5,088 nt of DNA from a bacterium (GTDB taxonomy: Bacteria; Desulfobacterota; Deferrimicrobia; Deferrimicrobiales; Deferrimicrobiaceae): assembly GCA_020056545.1 (NCBI GenBank), contig JAGVHM010000148.1, positions 1 to 5,088 of the forward strand, read 5' to 3'. The notes beneath the pieces were generated by a model. The model made no database searches and had not been told where the DNA came from. It saw only the letters and a list, made by a program, of their open reading frames with translations. The translations under genes and the position numbers were made by a program. Positions 1-5,088 of the stretch are shown piece after piece (the stretch's first letter is position 1; each line of letters begins with the position of its first letter).

Positions 1-24
1 CAGCATGCGGTTAGCCTTGGTCAT
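1..24 (-). CDS. 5' end of an unidentified downstream operon gene (partial, 8 codons)
   Basis: An ATG at 24-22 overlaps the TGA of the permease gene (23-21) in an ATGA arrangement. It opens a frame reading MTKANRML to the window edge. A Shine-Dalgarno-like GAGG (plus-strand CCTC at 30-33) sits five bases upstream of this ATG. The same overlap style joins the other genes of the operon, which is the main reason to accept so short a fragment. Eight residues are too few to assign a family. By analogy with other split MacB operons it could be a second permease, an accessory exported protein or a regulator, but this is a guess. The start is fairly well supported; the function is unknown. Confidence 0.5.
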
Positions 25-1226
25 TCGTACCTCAGCGCCTCGATGGGATGCAGCGCGGCAGCTTTCCGCGCGGGATACACTCCGAAGAAGATACCGACGA
101 AAACCGAAAAGGTAAAGGCGAGGACGATGGACCATGAAGGGATCGCCACCGGGAGCTTGGGGACGGCGAACCGTATGATGCCGGCCCCAAGCGTGCCGAT
201 AAGCATCCCCGCGATCCCTCCTGCGGCGGACAGTGTGGTCGACTCCAGCAGAAACTGGAGGAGAATGTCCCGGTCCCGCGCCCCGACGGCCTTCCGGATC
301 CCGATCTCGTTCGTCCGCTCCTTAACGGTCACCAGCATGATGTTCATGATGCCGATCCCACCGACAAGCAGCGAGATCGCCGCGATCCCTCCGAGCACGT
401 AGGTGAGCGTGTCGAGTATGGTGAACAGCGACGAGAGCATCGCAGCCTGGTTTGTGATGGTGAAGTCCTCGTGCCGGTTATGGTTCTTGTAAAGCAGCGA
501 GCGGGCGAGCTCCTTCCCGCTGTCGATGTCGTTCTTGTTCCGGACGGATATGAGGATCTCAAGGAGAGCGTCGGTGTCGAAAATATCCATCGCCGTGCGG
601 ACCGGGATGAACACGATGTCGTCGATGTCGAACCCCAGGCTCACCCCTTTGCGCTCCATGACACCCATCACGCGGAAGCGCGCTCCCGAGATCTTGACCG
701 TCTGGCCAAGCGCGTTGGCGTTCCCGAACAGCTCCCTCTTCACGGTCCTGCCAAGCATGCAGACCCGTCGTTTCGCCTCCACGTCGGCGTCTGTGACGAA
801 GCTGCCTACCTCCACGTGGATGTTCCTGACGTCAGAGAACTCCTTGGTGACCCCCAGGACGGTCACGTTGCGCGACCTCGAGCCGAGCCTGACCTCCGCC
901 GCGCCGAAGATCACGGGCGCGACGCCGGAGAACAGGTACCCCTTCTTGTCCAATACCCTCGAATCGTCCATCGTCAGCTTGTGCTTCGCCCCCCCGATGA
1001 TGGGCGGGCCGCCCTTTGTCTCGACCTTCCCCGGAGTGACGATCAGGATGTTCGCGCCCAGGCCTGCGAACTGCTCCTCGACGTAGTTCTTCGTCCCCTG
1101 GCCGAGTGAAACCAGGAGGATCACCGCGGCTACCCCGATGATAACGCCCAGCATGGTCAGGGCCGAGCGGAGCCGGTTGGTCCGCAAGGACTCGAGGGAC
1201 ACGCGGAACAGCTCCAGCGGGCTCAT
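21..1226 (-). CDS. MacB-type ABC transporter permease (FtsX/MacB_PCD family)
   Basis: This is the inner-membrane permease of a type VII (mechanotransmission) ABC exporter, 401 residues. The MacB-like layout is clear: a cytoplasmic start with the RTNRLRSALTMLGVIIGV element, TM1 at about 22-42, a periplasmic MacB_PCD domain at about 43-272, then TM2 (273-298), TM3 (331-353) and TM4 (364-386). Between TM2 and TM3 lies the family hallmark ERTNEIGIRKAVGA (303-316). The C-terminus YPARKAAALHPIEALRYE is also typical. Such permeases do not carry substrate through the membrane; they couple cytoplasmic ATP use to periplasmic movements that drive the adaptor and TolC channel. The ATG overlaps the ATPase stop (ATGA), and AGGGAG (plus CTCCCT, 1235-1240) lies eight bases upstream. 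ATPase plus permease (238 + 401 residues) is close in size to fused E. coli MacB (648). LolC/E-like or antimicrobial-peptide permeases are related, but the neighbouring adaptor and TolC favour a MacB-type efflux role. The substrate is unknown. Confidence 0.95.
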   Translation of the reverse strand: MSPLELFRVSLESLRTNRLRSALTMLGVIIGVAAVILLVSLGQGTKNYVEEQFAGLGANILIVTPGKVETKGGPPIIGGAKHKLTMDDSRVLDKKGYLFSGVAPVIFGAAEVRLGSRSRNVTVLGVTKEFSDVRNIHVEVGSFVTDADVEAKRRVCMLGRTVKRELFGNANALGQTVKISGARFRVMGVMERKGVSLGFDIDDIVFIPVRTAMDIFDTDALLEILISVRNKNDIDSGKELARSLLYKNHNRHEDFTITNQAAMLSSLFTILDTLTYVLGGIAAISLLVGGIGIMNIMLVTVKERTNEIGIRKAVGARDRDILLQFLLESTTLSAAGGIAGMLIGTLGAGIIRFAVPKLPVAIPSWSIVLAFTFSVFVGIFFGVYPARKAAALHPIEALRYE

Positions 1227-1939
1227 CCCCGCATCTCCCTGTACTCCTCGGGGGTGACAAGCCGCCCGTCGATTATGTAGACGATCCGCCTGGCATATTT
1301 TGCGATGGCGAGATCATGGGTGACGAGGACGATGGTCGCCCCTTCCGCGTTGAGCCGGGTGAGTATCGAGAGCAGCTCCTCGCCGGATTTCGAATCAAGG
1401 TTGCCCGTCGGCTCGTCGGCCAGCAGGAGGGATGGGCGGTTGACGAGCGCGCGCGCAATCGCGACTTTCTGTTTCTGCCCGCCGGAAAGCTCGTTGGAGA
1501 GGTGGTCTTTCCGGTCCTTGATTCCAACGGACCTGAGCGCCTCCAGGGCGCGCTTCGCCCTCTCCTCCCGGCCGACCCCGGCGTAGAGCAGGGGGAGTTC
1601 CACGTTTCTTTGCGCGGAGTAGCGGGGGAGAAGATGGAACACCTGGAAGATGAAGCCGATCTCCCGGTTCCTCATGACCGCAAGCGCCTCAGGGGAGAGG
1701 CTGGATACGGGGATCCCCTTGATCTCGTAGACGCCTGAGGTGGGCACATCCAGGCATCCAAGGATGTTCATCATGGTGGATTTGCCGGAGCCGGAAGGCC
1801 CCATGACGGCCAGGAAATCCCCGGAGAAGATGTCGAGATCGACGTCCGTGAGGCCCACAACGGCCTGCGTGCCGGCCTCGTAGATCTTGCTCACCTTCCG
1901 GAGGCGGAGGAGGGGCTCACTTGCGGCTGCGGATGCCAA
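1223..1939 (-). CDS. ABC transporter ATP-binding protein, MacB/LolD type
   Basis: This is the cytoplasmic ATPase (238 residues) that powers the adjacent permease. All nucleotide-binding motifs are present: Walker [10 protein letters not shown] (47-55), Q-loop in [10 protein letters not shown] (Q99), ABC signature [15 protein letters not shown] (151-165), Walker B and D-loop [12 protein letters not shown] (171-182), and the H-loop histidine in VTHD (H208). The EPTGNLD string and overall length are typical of the LolD/MacB/FtsE branch. In the signature, lysine replaces the usual arginine of the QQR stretch, a conservative change. The start is a TTG at 1939-1937. No ATG or GTG is available upstream before an in-frame TGA, and the next possible start (GTG, Val16) would remove conserved residues. 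A GGGAG (plus CTCCC, 1945-1949) five bases upstream supports the TTG. The gene overlaps the adaptor gene by 23 bases and the permease gene by four, so synthesis is probably coupled. The family assignment is certain; the transported substrate is not. Confidence 0.95.
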   Translation of the reverse strand: MASAAASEPLLRLRKVSKIYEAGTQAVVGLTDVDLDIFSGDFLAVMGPSGSGKSTMMNILGCLDVPTSGVYEIKGIPVSSLSPEALAVMRNREIGFIFQVFHLLPRYSAQRNVELPLLYAGVGREERAKRALEALRSVGIKDRKDHLSNELSGGQKQKVAIARALVNRPSLLLADEPTGNLDSKSGEELLSILTRLNAEGATIVLVTHDLAIAKYARRIVYIIDGRLVTPEEYREMRG

Positions 1940-3149
1940 CGCGGCTCCCGGGGTTCAGGTTCTTGATCTCCAGCGACGTGATGACGGCGTCCCCTTGAGA
2001 AATCCCGGACAGGATTTCGGTTCGCTCCCAGTTGGAGATCCCCGACGTCACGTTTTTACGGGTCACTTTCCCGTCCTGGACGACGAAGACGAATTTCTGC
2101 CCTTCACGCTCCATCACTGCGGAGGAGGGGGCAAGCATGACGTTGTCCTTCCCCCCGGTCCGCACCTCGACGTCCACCGACATGCCCAGGCGCAGCGGCT
2201 TGGGCGGCGACGGCGCCACCACGCGGATCGTGTTGGCGCGTGAGACCTCCTTTGACACTTCGACGGTCGGCTTTATCTCGGAGACCTGACCGGCGAACGT
2301 TTCCCCGAGATAGGCGTCGGGGTAAAGCTTCGCATTCTGTCCCACCTTGATCTTGGCCGATTCCGATTCGTCTATGGGAGCCTCGATGAAAATGTCGCCC
2401 GGATCGGCAAGGACGAAAAGGGGGGCGCCCGGCGCCTTCGTCTCGCCCACCTCCACCGTTTTCCTTGTAACCACGCCGCCGTAGGGAGCCGTGATGCGCA
2501 GTTTCGACCGGCGGTTGACGAGGGAAGCGGCTTTCGCCTTTGCCGATTCCATCCTGGCCCTGATCGATTCCATCTCCCGCCCTATCGCCCGCACCGCGGC
2601 CTCCCCCGCGGCGGCTATCCGGCCTTCCTCCTCCGCGTTGGCGAGAAGCGTGTCGGCCTGCTCCATTTCCGACTTCGAAATGAAACCGCCACGGAACAGG
2701 GCGGAGGCGCGCATCTGGTCATCCCTGATCTTTCGAAGGTTGTTCGCGGCGCGCGCGGATTCCGCCCGGTATTTCCGCTCGGCCTCATCGAGCCTCGCCT
2801 CCGCCTGCCGCAGGCCCTCCTGCGCTGAAAGGAAGTCGGACTGCGCGCCGTCGACCTGCCGGTCCAGCTCTGGATCGGAAAGGACCGCAAGCAGGTCGCC
2901 CTTCTTCTTCATGTCCCCTTCCGCGGCGCTGACTTCCGAAACCCTTCCGCCCACCTCGACCGAGAGGACGGACTCCCGGCGGGACTTGACCGTGCCCGCG
3001 GAAACGGCGGTGACGTATTCCTCGATCGGTCCACTCTTCGCTTCAAAGACGTCCACCTCGATCGAGGTTGAATACCTGTAGTAGGCGAAAACGGCGGCAG
3101 CGATTGCAAGCGCCGCTCCTCCCAATACCGCCTTGGTGCGTATTTTCAT
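1917..3149 (-). CDS. Periplasmic adaptor (membrane fusion) protein, MacA/HlyD family
   Basis: This 410-residue adaptor would bridge the inner-membrane ABC permease and the TolC-like channel. It starts with a short basic segment and one hydrophobic stretch (about 8-24), read as a membrane anchor or uncleaved signal; there is no lipobox cysteine. The first lipoyl half follows (about 60-95), then a long Ala/Glu/Arg-rich coiled-coil hairpin (about 96-212), the second lipoyl half with LRITAPYGGVV (217-227) and GAPLFVLADP (241-250), a beta-barrel domain (about 251-332), and a membrane-proximal domain to the end. At the hairpin tip R147, L151 and S158 give the R-x3-L-x6-S pattern known in AcrA/MacA-type adaptors as the TolC contact motif. 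The ATG overlaps the stop of the TolC-like gene (ATGA); the nearest Shine-Dalgarno-like AAGGGA (plus 3160-3165) is ten bases away, so initiation may depend on coupling. RND adaptors share this fold, but the ABC genes downstream make a MacA-like role much more likely. Confidence 0.93.
   Translation of the reverse strand: MKIRTKAVLGGAALAIAAAVFAYYRYSTSIEVDVFEAKSGPIEEYVTAVSAGTVKSRRESVLSVEVGGRVSEVSAAEGDMKKKGDLLAVLSDPELDRQVDGAQSDFLSAQEGLRQAEARLDEAERKYRAESARAANNLRKIRDDQMRASALFRGGFISKSEMEQADTLLANAEEEGRIAAAGEAAVRAIGREMESIRARMESAKAKAASLVNRRSKLRITAPYGGVVTRKTVEVGETKAPGAPLFVLADPGDIFIEAPIDESESAKIKVGQNAKLYPDAYLGETFAGQVSEIKPTVEVSKEVSRANTIRVVAPSPPKPLRLGMSVDVEVRTGGKDNVMLAPSSAVMEREGQKFVFVVQDGKVTRKNVTSGISNWERTEILSGISQGDAVITSLEIKNLNPGSRVGIRSRK
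1945..1949 (-). promoter_or_regulatory. Ribosome binding site deciding the TTG start of the ATPase gene
   Basis: The minus strand reads GGGAG here, five bases before the TTG at 1939-1937. The site lies inside the 3' end of the adaptor gene. No ATG or GTG start is available upstream in the same frame before a stop, so this site is the main support for the TTG initiation codon. Confidence 0.55.
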
Positions 3150-4681
3150 CGGAGCGCGATCCCTTCCCGTTCAAGTATTGTCCCCACCGCCCGCCACAGC
3201 CGGGTACGGGACGCATGCGCGTCCATCTGCGCGCGGACATCGGCGAGGCGCGCCTCAGAAAGGTCCCGCTGGATCCTGAGGACCTCGATTGTGGTTGACC
3301 TGCCGAGAGAAAGCTTCTTCTCTTCCGCCTCCAGGTTTTTCGAGGCGGCTGCGACCGAGGCGCGCGTCGCCGCGATCCTCTCGAATGCGGACTCCAGGTC
3401 CCGCCTTGCTTTCCGCACCTCCGCGCGGATTCGCAGGTGAAGCCCCTCTTCCAGCAGGCGCTGTTCCACGAGGGCGGAGCGGGCCCTGGCCCACTCAGCC
3501 TTCTCCCTGTCGAATCGCCAGGGGATCTCGGATTTGAGCCCCACGAACCAGTTGTAATACCGTCCGGAAAACATCTGGTCCAGGCTGTCCCCGTAGTTAC
3601 CGGTAAACGCGGTTGTGGAACCGGGAAACAGGGGGCTCGGGTTGGGGGAGCCGGCAAGCCCGGAGAGCCCGGCGGAAACGGTGAGATCGAGGGAAGGAAG
3701 CGTCCGGTTCCGCGCGACCGCCTCCTGGATTTCGGCCTGCTTTATCCGTTCGGCCTGCGCGGCGACCTCCGGACGCCTGCGCAGCGCCTCCTCGAACGTA
3801 TCGCCGGGACCGGGAGGGGGGATTTCCTCCTGCAGGGGCGCTGGCGCAAGCCGCTCCTCCCATTCGCGGAGGGAGCGGAGGCCCAGTACGATTTTCAGGT
3901 CGTCCCCTGCGGTCTGCGCCGTCGCTTCGGCGCGGATCAGCTCCTCTTTACGGGCGGCGGCCGCCGCCTCGGCGGGGAGACGGTCCATCGGTGCGGCGGT
4001 GCCGGCGTCGACCCTCGCGCCGGTCTGGACCATCAGGCGCTCCGCCAGTTCCATTGCCGTCTTGCGAACCTCCACCTCGCGTCCGGCCGCGAAGAACGAA
4101 AGGAATGCGACCCGGGCGGCGGCGACGGTGTCCATCACCTTTGCCTTCCATTCCTCGGTCTTGGCCGCGGCTCCGGCATGCGCGATCCGGAGGGGCCCTT
4201 CCGTCACCTGCCGTCCGAAGTTTTTCAACAACGGCTGCTGGGCCGAGAGGGTGAGCGCGGTGATGTATTGGGGGGAGAGCAGGGCGATCGAGGTGCTGCT
4301 TTCCTGGCGCTGGTTCTCGAATGCGAGGGACAGGACCGTGCCCGTGCGAAGCAGGTCTTTTGCCCCCAGGTCGAACTTGAAGGTCTTCTGATCGAGGGAA
4401 AGGGTTCCGTCGAGCGCAGAGCCGCTTGGGGTAATCGAGTTGGAAGCACTGAGATCACCCGTAAACCTGGGCAGGAAAGCCGCCTCTTCCATCGGGATTC
4501 CCAGCGCCCCGATCTCCTTTTCGGCCTTTGCGACCGCGATGTCGATGTTGTTCTTAAGGGCGATCTCCACGCATTCCCGCATGGAAATCGTGCGAAAGGG
4601 GACGCTTTCCTGGGCGAAAACCGGCGAAAACGCGCACACTAACATGGCCGGCAGGACGATGAGGAAACAGCGTGGCATCAT
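3146..4681 (-). CDS. TolC-like outer membrane efflux protein
   Basis: This is the outer-membrane exit duct of the exporter, 511 residues, within the usual range for TolC/OprM-type proteins. A signal peptide is visible: the start MMPRC, a hydrophobic core to about residue 20, and a likely cleavage after VFA (23/24). Cys16 is not in a lipobox, so lipidation as in OprM is unlikely. Two outer-membrane efflux repeats follow. The first begins near 32 with the typical start SMRECVEIALKNN and runs to about 268. The second spans about 294-500, with EEALRRRPEVAAQ (297-309) and the family-like end segment LGRSTTIEVLRIQRDLSEARL (459-479). Long Ala/Arg/Glu-rich helices and a Gly/Ser/Pro-rich stretch (about 336-365) fit the alpha-barrel and outer-membrane strands. 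Two ATGs stand in tandem; AAGGA (plus 4686-4690) is four bases from the first and seven from the second, so Met2 may be the true start. It is the first gene of the operon and overlaps the adaptor gene by four bases. Confidence 0.93.
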   Translation of the reverse strand: MMPRCFLIVLPAMLVCAFSPVFAQESVPFRTISMRECVEIALKNNIDIAVAKAEKEIGALGIPMEEAAFLPRFTGDLSASNSITPSGSALDGTLSLDQKTFKFDLGAKDLLRTGTVLSLAFENQRQESSTSIALLSPQYITALTLSAQQPLLKNFGRQVTEGPLRIAHAGAAAKTEEWKAKVMDTVAAARVAFLSFFAAGREVEVRKTAMELAERLMVQTGARVDAGTAAPMDRLPAEAAAAARKEELIRAEATAQTAGDDLKIVLGLRSLREWEERLAPAPLQEEIPPPGPGDTFEEALRRRPEVAAQAERIKQAEIQEAVARNRTLPSLDLTVSAGLSGLAGSPNPSPLFPGSTTAFTGNYGDSLDQMFSGRYYNWFVGLKSEIPWRFDREKAEWARARSALVEQRLLEEGLHLRIRAEVRKARRDLESAFERIAATRASVAAASKNLEAEEKKLSLGRSTTIEVLRIQRDLSEARLADVRAQMDAHASRTRLWRAVGTILEREGIALR

Positions 4682-4685
4682 GGCG

Positions 4686-4690
4686 TCCTT
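4686..4690 (-). promoter_or_regulatory. Ribosome binding site of the TolC-like gene
   Basis: The minus strand reads AAGGA four bases before the first and seven bases before the second of two tandem ATG codons (4681-4679 and 4678-4676). The spacing slightly favours the second ATG, which would shorten the signal peptide by one residue. Confidence 0.55.
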
Positions 4691-4719
4691 CGGGAGCGGA
4701 CGGAAGATTTCTTACCATC

Positions 4720-4725
4720 AGTATA
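4720..4725 (-). promoter_or_regulatory. Possible -10 element of the efflux operon promoter
   Basis: The minus strand reads TATACT, five of six matches to the sigma70 -10 consensus, about 38 bases upstream of the first ATG of the TolC-like gene. No good -35 box lies 16-18 bases upstream. The nearest TTG-containing hexamer, TTGAAT (plus 4750-4755), is 24 bases away. The promoter may therefore need an activator or another sigma factor, or the hexamer may be fortuitous. The AT-rich gap is the only evident place for the operon's promoter within the window. Confidence 0.25.
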
Positions 4726-4856
4726 GGCGATATCTTGTTGCCGCATAGGATTCAAAACAAGAGGAAACGTTTAGGAAAAGACCTCATATATTTCGGCTGC
4801 ACCCAAGTTATTTCAGGGGGAAATCCTCCACGAGTGTCCTAGGTTGTCGAATCCGG

Positions 4857-4885
4857 TTGTTTTCCGTTTCACTTACGGATATCAT
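4857..4885 (+). promoter_or_regulatory. Predicted sigma70-like promoter of the ribbon-helix-helix gene
   Basis: TTGTTT (4857-4862) and TATCAT (4880-4885) are separated by exactly 17 bases. The -10 box matches the consensus at five of six positions, the -35 at three of six. Transcription would start near 4892, leaving a leader of about 25 bases that contains the ribosome binding site. The -10 box lies within the left arm of the inverted repeat described separately. This is a match by eye and has not been scored. Confidence 0.4.
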
Positions 4886-4919
4886 CATATTGTAATCACA
4901 TGTACACGAGGGATGATAT
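4879..4919. promoter_or_regulatory. Inverted repeat around the antitoxin start: candidate operator
   Basis: ATATCATC (4879-4886) and GATGATAT (4912-4919) are perfect 8-bp inverted copies separated by 25 bases. The left arm overlaps the predicted -10 box and the right arm overlaps the first two bases of the ATG. A smaller TGTA (4891-4894) / TACA (4903-4906) inverted pair lies between them. Ribbon-helix-helix antitoxins commonly bind short inverted or direct repeats over their own promoter and repress it, so one of these could be the operator. In RNA only the right arm would be transcribed, so a DNA site is more likely than an mRNA hairpin. Binding is inferred. Confidence 0.35.
4908..4912 (+). 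promoter_or_regulatory. Ribosome binding site of the ribbon-helix-helix gene
   Basis: GAGGG lies five bases before the ATG at 4918. This selects that ATG over the out-of-frame ATG at 4913, which immediately follows the GAGGG. Confidence 0.6.
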
Positions 4920-5088
4920 GTCGAAGACATCATTGCTTTCCGTGCGGTTGCCGGAAGATTTGGCCGGCCGGCTGGAGAACCTGGCGAAATCGACCGATCG
5001 GTCGAAATCCTACCTGGCGGCTTGCGCCGTCGAGGAATATCTTGCCGTGCAGGAGTGGCAGGTAAAGGCGATCCATGAAGGGATTGCC
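4918..5088 (+). CDS. Ribbon-helix-helix (CopG/RelB-like) protein, probable type II antitoxin; 3' end missing
   Basis: An open frame from the ATG at 4918 continues without a stop to the window edge, giving 57 residues. The N-terminus fits a ribbon-helix-helix domain: a beta strand LLSVRLP (6-12) that would insert into the DNA major groove as part of a dimer, helix 1 at about 13-24 (EDLAGRLENLAK), a turn with TDRSKS (26-31), and helix 2 at about 30-44 (KSYLAACAVEEYL). The tail EWQVKAIHEGIA (46-57) resembles the toxin-wrapping region of CopG-type antitoxins that accompany RelE/ParE toxins, where full length is usually around 80-95 residues; perhaps 25-35 residues are missing. The gene is divergent from the efflux operon, has its own ribosome binding site and a likely promoter, and may repress itself. 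The toxin would be expected just beyond the right edge. A stand-alone CopG regulator is the alternative. The fold is well supported; the antitoxin role is inferred. Confidence 0.82.
   Translation, partial: MSKTSLLSVRLPEDLAGRLENLAKSTDRSKSYLAACAVEEYLAVQEWQVKAIHEGIA

Noticed and set aside
471..1109. A 212-codon open frame on the plus strand opposite the permease gene
   Set aside because: It is fully antisense to the conserved MacB-type permease and its translation has no recognisable motif. It is a GC-rich shadow.
2491..3081. A 196-codon Ser/Ala/Arg-rich open frame antisense to the adaptor coiled coil
   Set aside because: The low-complexity composition mirrors the Ala/Glu/Arg codons of the coiled coil on the real coding strand.
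1917..3149. Adaptor of an RND pump rather than an ABC exporter
   Set aside because: The domain order alone fits both, but no RND transporter gene is present and the ATPase and permease genes overlap it directly downstream.
3437..4642. A 401-codon open frame on the plus strand opposite the TolC-like gene
   Set aside because: It is antisense to a gene with clear family motifs. Its composition (Arg/Gly/Pro/His-rich, no recognisable domain) is typical of a reverse-strand shadow in GC-rich DNA.
3146..4681. TolC-like protein as a lipoprotein because of Cys16 in the signal region
   Set aside because: The residues before the cysteine (M-L-V) do not form a lipobox, and a better signal peptidase I site (VFA) follows at residue 23.
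4761..4785. GAGG (4761-4764) and CCTC (4781-4784) as a possible hairpin or terminator
   Set aside because: The stem has only four pairs with a 16-base loop and no T tract on either strand, so it does not qualify as an intrinsic terminator.
4844..5065. A 73-codon plus-strand open frame overlapping the ribbon-helix-helix gene
   Set aside because: It starts at a TTG within the promoter region, has no ribosome binding site and gives a Trp/Arg/Cys-rich nonsense-like protein. The frame starting at 4918 carries the recognisable domain.

Overview
The window is GC-rich, compactly coded DNA from a diderm (Gram-negative-type) bacterium. The evidence for two membranes is a TolC-type outer membrane protein with a signal peptide, encoded beside an inner-membrane ABC exporter and a periplasmic adaptor. 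The gene style would fit Desulfobacterota/Desulfuromonadota-like or similar environmental lineages, but nothing here fixes the taxon. Almost everything is on the minus strand, and coding density there is close to 100%.

Read in the direction of transcription (right to left), the minus-strand operon encodes: a TolC-like outer membrane efflux protein (4681-3146), a MacA/HlyD-type periplasmic adaptor (3149-1917), a MacB/LolD-type ATPase (1939-1223), a MacB-type permease with four membrane spans (1226-21), and the first eight codons of a further gene that runs off the left edge (24-1). Every junction overlaps: three are 4-base ATGA overlaps and one is a 23-base overlap at a TTG start, so the genes are probably co-transcribed and translationally coupled. 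Together they make a complete MacAB-TolC-like tripartite exporter in which MacB is split into separate ATPase and permease chains. The adaptor keeps the Arg-x3-Leu-x6-Ser pattern known from TolC-docking hairpin tips. The substrate (macrolide, lipopeptide, siderophore, peptide or other) cannot be read from the sequence.

A 236-base, comparatively AT-rich gap (4682-4917) separates this operon from a divergent plus-strand gene starting at 4918 and cut by the right edge. Its 57 visible residues are a ribbon-helix-helix (CopG/RelB-like) DNA-binding protein, most likely the antitoxin of a type II toxin-antitoxin pair whose toxin would lie beyond 5088. A sigma70-like promoter and an 8-bp inverted repeat straddle its start; the left arm covers the -10 box and the right arm covers the start codon, a geometry suited to autorepression.

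Overall this is a fairly ordinary efflux operon next to a probable toxin-antitoxin locus. I see no clearly new system. The points most worth checking are the candidate antitoxin operator, the unidentified coupled gene at the left edge, and a curious pair of shared sequence words near the two ends of the window.
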